A stretch of DNA of 64,000 nt from Spisula solida (lineage: Eukaryota; Mollusca; Bivalvia; Venerida; Mactridae), in contig OX365959.1 of NCBI GenBank assembly GCA_947247005.1, positions 34,554,148-34,618,147 of the forward strand, in the 5' to 3' direction. The stretch's first letter is position 1. Each line of letters opens with the position of its first letter. The translations under genes and the position numbers were made by a program. Below, piece by piece: positions 31,675-43,673 of this stretch. The notes beneath the pieces are model-generated. The model was given only the letters and a program-made list of their open reading frames with translations, did no database searches and was not told where the DNA came from.

Positions 31675-31912
31675 GAGACAAGTCACTTTAGTTTTTGGGG
31701 GATAGTGCATGATACAGAAGATGCCCCAGTTCCAGAAGCATCCCTGGTTCTTTTACGTGCCGATGTAAAGCATCATACACTGGACCTCGCTAATTTTAGT
31801 CATGTTAGGTGGGAAAAGCATTTTTCATTTTGACCGTCTGGAGTAGGGATCGAACCCACAACCTTCAGATTAGCAGTCAGTAGCCCTTACCACTAGGCCA
31901 CTTGTCCACCTT
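31675..31912 (-). mobile_element. tRNA-derived SINE (Ser-GCT-like head)
   Basis: Read on the minus strand it begins GGTGGACAAGTGGCCTAGTG (A box), passes ACTGACTGCTAATCTGAAGG (GCT in the anticodon position) and GTGGGTTCGATCCCTAC (a perfect B box). A body with CATCGGCACGTAAAAGAACC follows. The 5' and 3' ends of the head do not form an acceptor stem, so it is a SINE and not a tRNA gene. Confidence 0.8.
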
Positions 31913-31990
31913 CAGTGTACTGTCACGTGAATGGATTTCACTGTAGATAAATAGGGGAAAACTAGCCCCGCCATATGGCGGCCATGTTTC

Positions 31991-32586
31991 AACCACAGGT
32001 AACTGTTTCATTAATAAAGAGTAAACAAAAAAGAATTTGTTTTTATAAAATGTATAACCTCTTAAGGTTTATAACACCGGAAATTGACTACACAGTCACT
32101 GAGGTGCAGTTTGTTTTTAATAAACATTTCAGTAATACTGGTCTCATTTTTAATATTTACATAATCAGAAACTAGAGAGCTTCGTCTTTAATTTGATATC
32201 AATATTTTCAAAATCCGTCTATAAATAAGAAAACAAAACACATAGGGCATGCAATCACTTTCTTTTTTCTTGTTTAGAATAGCATTGTCGTTTTTATTGA
32301 ATGCACTTCAGTGACTGACTGGACACCGTGGTTTACATTTCATGGTATAACTTTTTAACTAGTCGATCATTTCCGATGGAATTTCGCATGGAGGTAGTTC
32401 TAGAAATGATGTAGTATATGAATAAAATATATCTACTTTATGAAGACATGGAAAGCCAATTCTTGTTGTTTAATATGAAACCATGATAATCTGACCACTT
32501 TAGTACAACTGTACCTTTCTAAGATATTATAATTTTATAAAACAAATTATGTTTAGTCTTTATTAATGATACAGTTACCTGTGGTT
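31991..32586. mobile_element. 596-bp element with 30-bp inverted repeats
   Basis: Left end AACCACAGGTAACTGTTTCA and its inverse at 32557-32586 pair over 30 bp with one mismatch. Copy I has no insert here (about 10025). The interior matches 19483-19785, so another copy existed. Target duplication unclear (T/A-rich). Noncoding. Confidence 0.75.
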
Positions 32587-34143
32587 TTAACGAATCAATG
32601 CAAAAATGTCAATGTTATAAGAGAGTAACCCTACATCTATTATAAATATTTCTGTCAAGTTATTTCGAAATCTGTTGAATGGTTGACTTTTTATGATTTT
32701 TTAAAAGTTTCCCAATCGTTTGCAATGGCAACCAGAGTTCTACATGAATAACAATTCTTTTAGGTATTTTTAGAAAAAAACACCTAACGAACATTGTTAT
32801 ATATTTGAAGTGAAATCCAACGAATCATTTCAGTGATTGACAAGAATTTACTAAAGAAATATAGGGAAAACAGCACCGCACCACCGGCGGCCATGTATTT
32901 TTTGAAGAATGACAACAAAAATGTCAATTTTGTAAGATCTAACCCAACAACTATTTCTGTAAAAGTATTTTGAAATCTGGCGAGTTGTTGATATTTTATC
33001 ATTTTTTAAATGTTTTTTTTCTGATCGGTTGCCATGCAACCAGAGTTATTTATAAATTTCAATTATTTTAGCTAAATTGAGACAGGACCGTCTAAGGAAC
33101 ATGCCTGTGAAGTTTGGGGGAATTTGGCCAAGTGGTTTAGGAAAAGTCGTTAGAATGAATTGGTGACACACGAACGCACGCTTTTCAACAATTTTATAAA
33201 CGAAATGCATGTCCTAACCCGTTTTCCAGTCTCTGTGGCAATGCGTTCGCATTTACCACCGAAAGGAACATAAGACTTAACAGAGGGATTGGATCAAGGC
33301 CCTAAATAGACCCAAAATTAGGCCTGCTTTACGAAAAAATGAAAAAGAGTCTTATCGTCATTTCCGGTGACTCATAGTCGTAATGTTTGCATTTTACGCC
33401 AACTTTCAATTTGGTCGGGTGTGTAGCATCGGGTGTATCGAGTGTATGCAAGTCAATAATGTCACAGGGACGGAATGAAGTGATCAAGTGCATTTCTAGA
33501 AGGCCGGACAAAAAGCCTGAGTAGTAGGATATACGAAATAACACTTTACCATTTTTGCTAGTCCGACAAGCTCAATCATTCAGTGGAACTAACGAACAAT
33601 ATAACTATAATTTATTGCTTGCGAAAGGGGTTTAAGTCTTTACAGATCAGATCAATTATAGTAAACATTTGATCGATGATTGACTGGTAGCAGAAATAGG
33701 TTTACGGAAATGAAAATGATTTACAGAAATTTGGAATTCCATTGTGATTAATTTCAGTTAACTATTAAACAATAACAAACGGATGTAGACGGTTTCGAGT
33801 AAATACACTTGTAAGTTATCAAACAATAAATAAAGTGATTTGAAATATGTTTTGTTGACAAAATGTATTATTGATACACACGACATGAATGTCAGATTGT
33901 CTAGCTTCGATACGAGAGACGATCAATACATAACGAGAAAATGCTGATAACTCGACTATTACATGTTATTTTCTAAAATTATTTTATTTGGTGGGTAATA
34001 AATATAGTAGAAGAAAACGGACGAAAATACTTCAACTATGTTGGCAGGCGGGACAACGTCATTTGTGCACTTTTTAACGTAAATCAGAATTTAACAAAGA
34101 TCATACTGTATTATTTTTAAATCAAAGCACTGAGAGTTCTATT

Positions 34144-34742
34144 GGGAGGTATCTAAATAATTGTAAAAAGGGGCATTTTAATTCATATGTAATACGTGTA
34201 TTGAATGCGTATATCAAAAGTGGCTTTAAAATAATACTACGCGCCTATTTATCAGATTCTACAGTACCGTCTTGTAATCACTTCCCTCACAGCGGGAGAC
34301 AGTCTATAGAAGCGGCTAGCTAGTACAGCGACACCATATGATTGCATAACAGTACTTTGCAGACCGTATACGATTCATTGATAAAACCATCACTTGACCG
34401 TAGTCTGAAGTTTCTAAAAATAGCTTTACACCCGGGACATTTGATGAACACGTCATTTTCGTACTATGAAACAAGTTCGGTATCAGCCGGTGTAGTTATT
34501 TTTTTGGCCAAAATATCGATTTAACGAACAGTTTCACAATAATTTTTGATCGTAGAATAAACAAATGTTGCTGATTGGCTTAAATCAGTTAACAAATTTG
34601 GAGAAACTTATGTAGCAGTATTGGGAATGTTGACAGTTTCTGGAACTACTTGGATGCGGATTCACTTAGCAGCCTAAAGGCGGCTAATTTTGTATTAAGA
34701 AATGGGCAATGGTAGTAATGAGAGGCTTAATCGCCTCCCAAA
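34144..34742 (+). mobile_element. TTGGGAGG-terminated element, copy B
   Basis: 599 bp from TTGGGAGGTATC to CGCCTCCCAA, absent from the matching place in copy I (about 11665). Inverted relative to copy A at 30460-30892. No coding capacity. Confidence 0.7.
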
Positions 34743-34904
34743 AACTGTTCGCTTTACGCTCCTTTAATACGTATACGTCTTCGCAAACAAGATACCAAGT
34801 TAAAGAAATACTCACGATATTCATCCTTAGGAATTTTGTTCAGAACATACAACACTTTTATGTATAGTTCTGACGTCGACGTCGCGTTACGTCCACTTTG
34901 TGTT

Positions 34905-35708
34905 ATATCACTAGCCTTTTCCAACTCATGTTTGAATATGTTATTATGCATACAAATAGAAACTTATGACTTGGCATGATCACGAAATTATTACTGAATC
35001 CCGTGGTCAATTTCATTATTACCTGCTTGCTTCAAAATTACGTATTTTATAGATAATCTTTAGTCGGCCGTCTATTTGCTATAACATGTGCGCGACGTCA
35101 CATTCGACAACAAAACCCGTGTATGATGTCACCGTCAGTTATGTGAGTCTTAGATGACCCTTATACCAATTTTCATCAAACCGCTATTACTTACATCAAA
35201 ACGGTGAGGGTTCGAATTAGCGTGAGAACGGTGAAAACCCCGCAAAATTCCCCGCCTAGGCACATGAGGGTTACCTTAGCAACCATAGATTTTAGCATGA
35301 TGCCGCTGTAATCAAGAATATTCAGAGGAATATTGCTAATTCCAGCTGTAGTTTGCGTAAGCCAACATATTATGCATTATACAATTCAATACAAATTGTG
35401 ATTTGTCTTGAACTTGGATTTCCCTCTTGTTCATTTTAGTCTGCTGTTCCCCGCCATATTTGTTATTGTCTGATTGTATAAGGCTTCATCTTTGACCTAG
35501 GTAAACATAGACACATACATAGAGAAAAGTATCATACATTCAAACCAAATTTGTAAATAACAGTGTTGAATGCTTTTTTGTTATCAATGAAAACACAAAA
35601 TAATTTACGGTGTTTTGATAATATATTTGAACACAAAGTCAACAGGATTGTTTCTAAAGCCAAATTCGTATTCATTAAATATACATGAGCCTTCACATCA
35701 TGATTATA
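34905..35708. other. Insertion in copy II, unclassified part
   Basis: Not present in copy I between 11815 and 11845. No open frame or terminal structure was recognised. Confidence 0.45.
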
Positions 35709-37854
35709 TAGGCCCTTCCCGAAACTAGGTAACCTCTCTTTGAAATTGTCTTCCCTTGACGCATATGCGCATGCGCCAGATTAATATCTCAACTTCCGGG
35801 GTGTCCGTTATCGATTCAATCGTTATTCAGCCATTACTCCTAGCATTAGCGATCCGTTATACTTGAGATAAAAGTACTTTGTTGACGATGGTTTTGCTTT
35901 TCTTTTGTCGTCAGTTGAACGAACATGTAGCGAAGTGATTACACGACCTAAAATTATTATCGGGATAAAGAAATTTCATTAAAATTTAAATATATTTCTA
36001 GGTAAAATATCTTATTCTCTTGCGCTTTCAATATTTATAAGTTGAGAAGACTATTCAATAATAATTATGATTATAGAGCAACATTATTAAATATTCGTTC
36101 AAATATTATTTTCGGTAACCTTATAAAATACGAATTAATCTACAATATTTTATGAAGATACTCACCAAATAAATTATTTTGACAATCATCCATAACACAC
36201 GTACACATAAACTTGCACTTATAATTGCTAAATGAATCCACTACCACGCAGACATATCATGGCATGCTTATTCACAATAGTGTACCTGGTATTAAATACA
36301 AAAATTAATATTACACTAATTATGTTAGATTTTAATTAAAAGGCTATAATGAGGGAAAATTGTAGCGAAAATGAACGCACTGGTGTTTGCGTTCTGAAAA
36401 TATCAAATGCCTAATTCATGTATATAGAGAAAATTAAATGACAGTCCGGTATTCGTAAGTACCCCTATAAATACCCATAATTGATATTAAAACATATTAT
36501 CAAAACCAATTAAGTGTCATAAAACCCATAATCTGAATTAGTAATCAGTGGAAAAGACCCCCTGCTATGTAATTGGTCAACTACGTGGCTGACACATTGT
36601 ATAATGCAACATAAAATTATGTCACCGCGGTGGCTATTTAATTTGACATATAGATGCATCCCTTGTGATGTAAGATCTGTATAATATAAGCGGGAGATTA
36701 ATATTAGGGTAATAAAACAGCTCTAATCCCGATGACTGTAATTTAAAATGAGGGAGCAAAGATCTTATAAAATCCAAGTATTCTTTGGATGAATATATAC
36801 GTCCGTACATACTTGTATACATGTACATGTATTTTTTCTGGTCCTTTGCGTTCATTTAAATTCATGCTTTGTACTTCCCGTTTGTTTTGAAGTATTGACG
36901 GTTGACTTTTTCGTTGAGTGAAATTAAATTAACTTTTAACATGCGCAGTCGCAGCGCATTTTCTCAGGGGAAGGGAGGGGGGGCATCCTAATAATTTATT
37001 CTCAAGAAAGGGAGTCGGGCACCACTTGGAGTCGGGCCACCATTTGCTCAGACGGATCAAACCAGTTTTGTGATCTCAGTGGGATATCCCGATCAAATTC
37101 CAAGCCTTACTCAACTCATGTATTTATATTTACCGGACAACCAAATTCAAGTGGGTCTGAACAACCTTCTTGAGCCGCGCATAGATTAATACATGCATTG
37201 TGTGACTCATTCGCGGGATTGGGGTTACTATGTCAACACCCTATCACACTATTGTTTTTACAAATTCGCGGGTATCTTATACAAATATGCCAACATCTCA
37301 CAACCACATTGACAATGTATATTGTACAATTTCACAAATACCATAATATAAAACTTAACATATATCAAAGTAGAAACTTGTACGCTGGAGAGATTGACGT
37401 TGAATAATTTAATTACTTTACTTTTAATAATTAAAAAAAACTATGGAGCACACGAAACATAAAACAGTTTGCTTAATTTTACCAGATACGTTCAAAGATT
37501 ATTATCGTGAGAAGCGAACAAACAATATCCTTCGTATGTGTTCTTTAATTTCAAATATATTTTTTGTATACCTCCGTAGATTCTATACTTTGTTCCGTAT
37601 AGATTTAATTAATTTCGCAGTATTCTAATGTAATACAGCAGTATGGGATACAAAATTAATTTTTCTAACAGATAATACCAAAAACCATAACAAAAAAGAA
37701 CACGTTTGTAAGCTAAATACTTAAAATAACTGCAATTTGTTCTATGTTACTATATACCGATCTTATCAGGACACCCCGGAAGAGGAATTATTGAAAACAG
37801 GGGACGTTATCGAGGATTTACCAAGGGAGGTAGCCTAGTTTCGGGAAAGGGCTA
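35709..37854. mobile_element. 2.15-kb non-autonomous DNA transposon-like element
   Basis: Ends TAGGCCCTTCCCGAAACTAG and CTAGTTTCGGGAAAGGGCTA are inverted. A second inverted block, CTTCCGGGGTGTCC against GGACACCCCGGAAG, lies about 85 bp in, giving imperfect arms of about 100 bp. Copy I resumes just after it (GTTATG.CGCTGTAA). The AT-rich interior has no transposase. Confidence 0.75.
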
Positions 37855-38273
37855 TTCTGTTATGACGCTGTAAATACTCGGGGTGTGCTTAGCAAAACCT
37901 TCTTCTGCATTTCTTTATTAGAGCATAGTAATAACTATTTTGATTTTGAATTTGCCGGCCGATACATGTCAAATGTACTGCGTGAGGAGGGAATATTTTC
38001 TCATGACTTGTCTAGATTGTTTAATATGTAATAAAACTTTTCCAGATTTACCACGACGACCAAAACGTTGGCACATTCATTGATACATCAAGTCCACATA
38101 TGTCGTATGACCTTAAACTGGTAACAATTTGGATCAGCGAAGGAAGTAGTGTCGATGTTCATCGTATTGTTTATACAAAGTAGATAAAAGCTGGTGTATA
38201 CATGTAGTTCGAGGAAGAATGGGTTTCTGAAATCTAAGTCTGTGATATATATATATTTCTGTTTGAGGACCCA
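37855..38273 (+). repeat. Duplicated block copy II, last fragment
   Basis: Matches 11845-12255 closely, with TACCACGACGACCAAAA and GTAACAATTTGGATCAGCGA shared exactly. It stops at ATATATTTCTGT, a word that recurs at 39398-39409 where the match resumes. Confidence 0.75.
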
Positions 38274-38473
38274 TTTGGGTAATCCCGTTTATTTCTATAT
38301 TAGTACATATATATGCAAATGACAGTGTACACAATAACATGTAATACATACACTCATAAGGTGACAACGTATAAATTGCATTAAAATATTGTTACGAGTG
38401 ATTAACTAGCATTTTCATTAAATATATTATGAATAGGGTTGGCAAAAATGTGAGAAACTTTTTAAATTAAATG
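38274..38473. other. Inserted DNA next to the Tc1-like element
   Basis: Absent from copy I. No terminal structure identified. It may be part of a larger insertion bounded by TATATATTTCTGT direct repeats. Confidence 0.4.
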
Positions 38474-38475
38474 TA

Positions 38476-39396
38476 CACTACTCAACACTTATAACCGATC
38501 ACTTCATATATTAATAAAGTTACAGTCATTTTAGTATCTAATTAATATTATGACGATCGTAAATGTATAAGCCAGGTGTAGACAACATAAGAGTTAAACT
38601 TAAAATTATTCTACTATTTCTAAACATAATTATTCCATATAATTGACAACCACACTCAAAACCAGAAAAAAACAATTATTGGATTAAATGCAATGTCGGT
38701 ATCTCATTTTGTAAACATGATAAACAATAACTTATTATGGACGATAAGACAACAATAAAAGCATGCCACAAAGCTTTACTGCGAAAGGTTGTTTAGTCGA
38801 TAAAATGTGAAACAAATTAAAATCATCGACTTTTACGATTTAGCTGGAATTTCAAAGTGACAATGTAATTCACCATAGGAAACTCAGTGTCGCCTATAAA
38901 AATAAAACGCATTTATATTTTGATATACTTCAGTTTGATAGATGAGAATTGACAAAAGAAGAAGTGTAATAAATTTGATTAATCTATCACCACGCGTTAT
39001 GACTATTTTGAGAAATTAATTTTCGTTCTATTTTCATTGAAAGGGAGGTAATTTCACTTTGTTTTTATTTCCTAAATTTCAAAGCTGCACAGATTTATAA
39101 CGTGTATTTATTTAAGCAATGTTTTATGTTTTTCTGTTTGGGCGATCAATATTGAGTCAACATTTTTAATATTTTTTTGCATTTCCTCAGACAAACGTTA
39201 AATTTCACATAAAAAAACGGTTTTTATAAACAACGGACAATAACTCCACATAGTTGACGGCGCTACATAAAACGTGAAGATTTATGCTAAAGAGCGTAAT
39301 TATAATGAGGATTAAGATAAGTACCGATATTTTCCTATTGCCATTAAGAAAAATATTCGAGTTTGAAAAGTGATCGGTTATAAGTGTTGAGTAGTA
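38476..39396. mobile_element. Tc1/mariner-like element, non-autonomous, 921 bp
   Basis: Inverted repeats of 28 bp are identical (left ACTACTCAACACTTATAACC at 38477-38504; right 39368-39395). TA dinucleotides are outside both ends. No transposase frame remains. Confidence 0.8.
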
Positions 39397-39432
39397 TATA
39401 TATTTCTGTAGCATCAATGCTTCATACGGTAC

Positions 39433-40360
39433 ATTATACTGTTATTGACTTATGTTGAGTTGACCTGAAAAAAAATGATATTGACCGATGACGAAGTCAT
39501 TGTATACCATGTCATAAGTCAAGGAAATAAAACCTATTGACTCTTTTTAATTATAACAACTTCCAACCAGGAAAGTGTATGTGATAGAAATAAAAGACGA
39601 CTCATCACATGTTCTAACTAACAATGGTCTTCTGATGTATATGTATGAGAGAGTATTATAGCATAAAAACGGTGATTTTGCCCATACGTTAACGGGACGA
39701 AAACCATGCGTAAACATAAAGATTCACGCGCTGTTAACGTCCAGTTTTACGTATGCTCATTTCAGGGCCGCACCGGCGACTATAAAGGTTGTACAGCTTC
39801 ATATGAACAGTCATTACCATTTATTTCTATGTACTAATTAGTTTTCTATAATATTTAAATTATATATTTAAACAAACCCACAGTATCCATGTTTTCTTGG
39901 TATTTGCCGATACCGGAAGTCGACGTGCATAACAATAACTGGTATGACGTTACGTTTGTTTTTGCCACGTCGTCACAAAATCTCCCGCCAAAATATCTTT
40001 ATTTTGAAATTCAAACGCATTAATTGATGTTTTGTATGCTATAATAGCGTTTACGCATGTTTTTTTCGCTTTATAACATATGCAGAGTCCCTCGGGAGCA
40101 TTAGTGCCCTCGCCCTGGCGGGTTAGGGCACCAACCGTCCCTCGGGACTCTGCAGATGTTATAGCCCGAAAAAGCATGCGTTAACCCTACATTCACGTAT
40201 TCATTAACGGCATTTATCATTAATGGCTAGATTAGAGCCTATAAATATGTATGAACAGCTGTAGGCCAAATAATACGGGAAATAACGTTACGTTGTTTGA
40301 ACGTTATGTCGCAGGAAATGACGTCACGTCATAAAAAAGTTATATCCACTCCAGTCTACT
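39433..40360 (+). repeat. Repeat X, first copy, interrupted by the large LINE
   Basis: Matches 47303-47765 in order: TACTGTTATTGACTTATGTTG, ATAAGTCAAGGAAATAAAAC, TAACGGCATTTATCATTAAT, ACGGGAAATAACGTTACGTT. It contains an extra segment of about 535 bp (39655-40190) absent from the second copy. Confidence 0.75.
40045..40185. repeat. Palindromic element inside repeat X
   Basis: Arms share TATAACAT.TGCAGAGTCCC and CGCATG. The axis is near 40115 (GCCCTCGCCCTGGCGGGTTA). Absent from the second copy of repeat X, so an insertion. Confidence 0.65.
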
Positions 40361-40956
40361 ATGGCCTTTGAACGAAATGTGGCGGACGGAAGTGACGTCA
40401 CGATAAACAAGTTTTAAATTTAAGTTTTATTATGAAGTTAATTGAAGTTTAATGTTATATTACGTTATTGTGAACTGTATATATGTGTCAACATTGAAGC
40501 CGTGAAACCTGTGAACAGAACGAGACCAAGGAAGAGCCGCCACGAACAGCAAAAGTGTCGAAAAGAGTGTAACAGTGTAACGCAAAATACCCCACCCACT
40601 AACTGTCATTTTAAATTTTAGATAAATATTTAGAGGACCAGTTATTTTTACATTGTAAGCGTCGTCAATACTTAATGATTAATTGATGGATGGCCTTATG
40701 TAATTTTATCTGTTATACTCGAACTATACCAAGGGAAGAACAATATCCAGCGTCTTATTCCAGTGTTTTATTTCGACCTCACGTTCTTGATTTGACTCTG
40801 TAAAATAGCTCTTGATATCAGGCCTACGCAGTAAGTAATGCTGGCCAAATACAAATAACTCTTTATATGATTTTTGTTTATATAATACTAGGTCTATTTC
40901 CGTACTCTACTCATAGCTATCTTGTTTAGGGATCATTTAGAGCCCCTCCTTCAATA
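40361..40956 (+). promoter_or_regulatory. LINE 5' leader, probable internal promoter
   Basis: 596 noncoding bases before the ORF1 start. A perfect CRE-type TGACGTCA lies at about 40394-40401, close to the inferred 5' end, as expected for an internal promoter. Promoter activity is inferred. Confidence 0.45.
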
Positions 40957-43673
40957 ATGGCAGACAACAATCTTGCAGTTGCACTCCAGGTAGCTGGACC
41001 TATCACCAGACAGACCTTGAGAACCAAAAAACCAAATGTTGTGTTCTCGCCAGCTGACAATCAACCAACTCGGAAGAGCAAGACGGCCCTCAAAACCAAA
41101 CAAAAACTGGGCTACAACCTCAATATGTGATGTCGAAAACAAACATGGTACACTGGTTATCACTTTATCAGCAGCAGCATATGAATTTTTTAAGCAGAAC
41201 TTTTTTAATGTCTTAAAAATGGATTCTGACAAAATATTATATCAAACAGACAATGTAAGTGAGTCAAAATCAAGAGGCAGCCTAACGGTACATGAATCCA
41301 TATCAGTCTGTGATGCTTCCACAGATGAACAACTGTATAGAATTAACTTCTACAACACTCAAAGTAAAGTAACTGTAAATGGACAACAGTATGAGCTATT
41401 CCTACAGAAAGATTTTCCAGCTATCATGCATTCCTTACAGGATACCTGCCTCATAGATGTACTTGATGAAAAGATTAAAGAAGCATGCCATCAAATCCTA
41501 CAACAATCCAAAAACAAACCAGAAGGCACAACTGAAAGCCAAACAAAAAATGTGAAGGAACTCGTAAGATACCATATGTTTCCACAGGAGATCCAGCCCG
41601 CCATAATGCTAGGAAATTCATGATACCAAAAGTTACCTACCAACAGAATAGTAACAGCTTGAGTACACTGGATGTCAAAGTTAATAGTCCATCTGAAGAA
41701 GATGGCGCACAACCAATGACATGTCCGATGTGTGATGGAATAGCCTCACCAGACGAATCTAAGGATTGTGACATTTGTGGACGATGGCTACACTTAGCTT
41801 GTCTTGGTGTTAATGACGCTACTCTAGAATCTGATGCTTCAACCTGCTTTGAATGTGTTAACTGTGAATCGTTGGACAAAGATGAGAAAGAAGCTAAAAG
41901 CTCCCATGTTAAAATAAATGAGCTAAAAAAGTCAATAATTATCATAGATAATGAATCTGAATTGAATCTGTCAGAAAAATACTCTGAAAACCAAGAACAG
42001 ACTTTGCATAAACAATCTCAAATTGAAACCATCATCATCCCTGAAATACATACTGATAAAATATGTGAGGTTGATCAGAAATGCTCTATAGACACCCACT
42101 CTCTTGAGATAAATAGAATGGAACAAACTGAAAAATTTGTTAAAAGTAATTCATTTACTGACAATAGGCTAGAAATAGCGAATGCTCAAAATAAAGGCAA
42201 GCTTATTGTGAATGAAACTGTGAAAATGAATGGGGGTAAGAAAACACTTGAAAGTAATAATATAGCCAGTACAGTGGACCATAATAAACCCAACCAAACA
42301 CATGAAAAAGTGAATACAAAACAGAAGAAAACAACTACTGTTCCTAAATCAGCTCTAGAAACACAACTTGCTAACTATAAAGCTAGACTGCAAATGGTGG
42401 AAACTGAAAACTTAGACTATAGAAATACAATTAAACTATTGCGCCAAAGTGAAAAATACCAAAAGTCTAATGAAATAGGAGACCAGGATGAAATTTTTAT
42501 TTCTAACTGCAACAAATCTAACGAAAACAGCAGTTTACCAAATAGAGAAACACTGCAGCAAATTGTAGATAACCAGAAAGACATTCTTCATAAAATTGAA
42601 ATTAGTGAATTGAAGGCACAACAAGGTCTTGAAACCAATAGTCTGAGAACACAGCTTCAAGTAGTGGAACTACAGAAAGAATAATGTCGATAAAGTTGAA
42701 TCCGCAAACCAGTCACCCTTATAATCCTAGTCAAGTAGGTTATGGAGCTATCCAAACTAACCTTCCTTATCCATACTATGCACTTAATGCACCTTTCGTT
42801 GCATTCCAACAGAGACCGCAGTATGCATTCTACCCACCGCCACCGCCACCATTTAGAGGAATGCAGTACCCAGTGAGGAACCCGCATGTTGCTAATGCAC
42901 AGTATCAACACCATACACATGCAGTAAATGGAACAAACATTCGTATTCCCATGCAGGTACCAACCACATTTATGTATAGAAATATGTATGCCCCAAATAC
43001 TGGTGTCATTGCACAGGACATAACAGGAAAAGTTCCAACGACTGGATATCCGGCACCAAATATACCTCAAGTGATACCTACAGCCCATCAAAGTGCTACA
43101 AATGTTACGGTTCCTCCCCCTTATCCAGCACCAATCATACCTCCAGAGATACCTGTAACAGCTCATCAGAGTGTTACAGATGTAATGGTTCCTCCACCTG
43201 CACATCCAACTGAAATGCAGTACTCAAATCACACAATCCTAAGACACCCTGAGTACAATACCAGGTTACCGGACGTACAAATACCGCCTACCAGTACACA
43301 TACTCTCTTGAACCCTGTTGCTGAGCCACGCAGTGTGCCGGATAATGCAGCAAATACCTCAACCTCACCCATGGAAACAGTTGTAACAGACAGCAAGCAT
43401 GATGTTCAAGGCCAATCTCACAGCGAATCTAACGATAGAACCAGTGTTTCATACAGAACTGAGACACATTCTAAGACAGATGTAACCTCTGCCAGTATAG
43501 TAGATACCATACGCGTAAGTGAAAATGTATATGAAGCGAGTACAACTCTAAGTCCGAAAGTCACTATAGACCCTCTAGACTGCAACACGGAAAAAGCTAT
43601 AAGTGAAAGTGTAAACATGAAGCCTCATTTTTTATGCCAGGGCAGAGCCTCGGAACTAACATGGACAAACTAA
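40957..43673 (+). pseudogene. LINE ORF1 protein with a PHD finger
   Basis: Start ATG at 40957 (MADNNLAVAL…). The frame shifts near 41110, runs on as a frame open to 41623, then through an ATGA overlap into 41620-42684, and through a TAATG overlap into 42684-43673. The middle part has a complete C4HC3 PHD finger at residues 35-79 counted from 41620 (C35, C38, C50, C53, H58, C61, C76, C79), then charged and coiled-coil sequence (about residues 245-354). The last part is proline/tyrosine-rich (PPPPPPF near 42830). PHD fingers are known in ORF1 of CR1-like LINEs; the protein presumably packages element RNA. The two stop/start overlaps could be decay or could allow reinitiation. Confidence 0.75.

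Larger units (their letters stand above)
31918..34904 (+). repeat. Duplicated block copy II, main fragment
   Basis: Collinear with 9960-11815, including the single-copy GGGAAAACAGC…CACCGGCGG at 32870-32890 from which the copy I minisatellite grew. Interrupted by 31991-32586 and about 34127-34780. No gene. Confidence 0.7.

Noticed and set aside
31609..31833. 74-codon plus-strand frame
   Set aside because: Antisense reading through an inverted arm and a SINE.
31840..31912. tRNA-Ser(GCT) gene on the minus strand
   Set aside because: A and B boxes are good, but the ends do not pair into an acceptor stem and a SINE body follows directly.
42657..43205. 182-codon minus-strand open frame, W/C-rich
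   Set aside because: Antisense shadow of the proline/tyrosine-rich part of LINE ORF1.
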